In this document: positions 6,435 to 6,958 of the stretch, in pieces
Position numbering within the stretch: position 1 is the first letter of the stretch
How the letters are laid out: each line of letters begins with the position of its first letter
Source: Betaproteobacteria bacterium
GTDB taxonomy: Bacteria > Pseudomonadota > Gammaproteobacteria > Burkholderiales > Burkholderiaceae_C
Length of the DNA: 6,958 nt
Assembly (NCBI GenBank): GCA_009927195.1
Contig: RFNL01000226.1
Coordinates: forward strand, 1-6,958
Reading direction: 5' to 3'
The notes under the pieces: model-generated
What the model saw: only the letters and a program-made list of their open reading frames with translations
What the model was told of the DNA's origin: nothing
Database searches by the model: none
Made by a program: the position numbers and the translations under genes

Positions 6435-6958
6435 TCAGTGCGAAACACCCTCTCGGCGCATCACCTTCAAAACGGTGAGCCAGAGAATTTTGAGGTCGAA
6501 AAAAAAAGATTGGCGCTGCATGTATTCAGTGTCAAGCCTGACTTTGTCAGGTATCGGCAATTCATCGCGGCCATTGATCTGGGCCCAACCGGTCAAGCCG
6601 GGTAATAACTGGTCCACTCCTGCTTGGCTGCGCAAGGCGATCAAATCCGCTTGGTTGAACAAGGCCGGTCTTGGCCCCACCAGGCTCATGTCGCCCACCA
6701 AGATGCTCCACAACTGGGGCAACTCGTCCAAGCTGGTGCGGCGCAAAAATCCACCCACGGGCGTGAGTTGCGCCCATGGATTGGCCAACAAATGGGTGGC
6801 CACAGCGGGGGTATCCAACTTCATGGTGCGAAATTTGGGCATGCGAAAAATGCGGTTGTGCCGGCCCACCCGGTCCGACCAATAAAGCACCGGGCCTTTG
6901 GAGGTGGCCGCCACCAAAAGGGCCAGCAGCACACAGGGTACACACAGTGCCAATATGG
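6435..6958 (-). CDS. Initiating sugar-phosphate transferase (PglC/WcaJ family), 5' end outside the window
   Basis: This enzyme transfers a sugar-1-phosphate from a UDP-sugar to undecaprenyl phosphate on the inner face of the cytoplasmic membrane, starting a glycan repeat unit. About 173 residues are visible, and the frame is still open at the window end, so roughly 20-30 N-terminal residues (the re-entrant membrane helix) are missing. Family signatures in order are KGPVLYWSDRVGRHNRIF, MPKFRTM, RRTSLDELPQLW with the catalytic Asp-Glu pair, GDMSLVGPRPAL, LPGLTGWAQINGRDELP, and DTEYMQRQSFFFDLKILW near the end. The size fits the short monotopic PglC-like class rather than the long WcaJ type, though this cannot be settled without the start. 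It is followed after 3 bases by the dehydratase that may make its substrate. A nine-T tract (6499-6507) encodes part of SFFF. Confidence 0.93.
   Translation of the reverse strand, partial: ILALCVPCVLLALLVAATSKGPVLYWSDRVGRHNRIFRMPKFRTMKLDTPAVATHLLANPWAQLTPVGGFLRRTSLDELPQLWSILVGDMSLVGPRPALFNQADLIALRSQAGVDQLLPGLTGWAQINGRDELPIPDKVRLDTEYMQRQSFFFDLKILWLTVLKVMRREGVSH

Noticed and set aside
6951..6953. TTG as the start codon of the sugar transferase
   Set aside because: The frame remains open to the window edge, and family members have about 20-30 more N-terminal residues, so the gene is simply cut by the window.

Overview
The window looks like a chromosomal segment from a GC-rich betaproteobacterium, most likely order Burkholderiales and probably a Comamonadaceae-type lineage such as Limnohabitans or Rhodoferax. 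I infer this from the base composition and codon use, from a Bug-family (TctC-like) periplasmic binding protein, and from a tRNA-Leu placed directly in front of a conserved hypothetical protein I recall from Burkholderia relatives. No database search was possible, so the taxon is an inference.

Right to left on the minus strand, 6958-4464 holds the end of a surface-polysaccharide operon. It contains a sugar-1-phosphate transferase (its first residues lie outside the window) and, 3 bases later, a membrane-bound nucleotide-sugar 4,6-dehydratase of the WbpM/CapD/PglF type. Together they would make a modified UDP-sugar and transfer its phosphosugar to the lipid carrier that starts glycan assembly. 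A strong intrinsic terminator at 4421-4444 closes this operon. Next, in the same direction, is an orphan Bug-type solute-binding protein (3337-4314) with its own leader and ribosome binding site. An 11-bp perfect inverted repeat brackets that start region.

The Bug gene overlaps tail to tail, by 29 bp, with a plus-strand MFS permease (2122-3365). That permease is divergent, across a 72-bp gap, from a minus-strand unit of tRNA-Leu(UAA), a 207-residue conserved hypothetical protein, and a UMF1/Atg22-like MFS permease. This unit is very compact: the tRNA CCA end abuts the likely Shine-Dalgarno sequence of the next gene, and that gene's stop codon is immediately followed, in the same frame, by the GTG start of the permease.

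Both MFS genes are broken by an apparent one-base deletion that a single added base would repair to full family length (about 432 and 414 residues). They are either recent pseudogenes or sequencing or assembly errors. I see no mobile element, CRISPR array, phage gene or clearly new multi-gene system. The most notable points are the paired frameshifts, the tRNA-mRNA junction, the inverted repeat around the Bug start, the terminator with a duplicated 3' arm, and a nine-T tract inside the sugar transferase.
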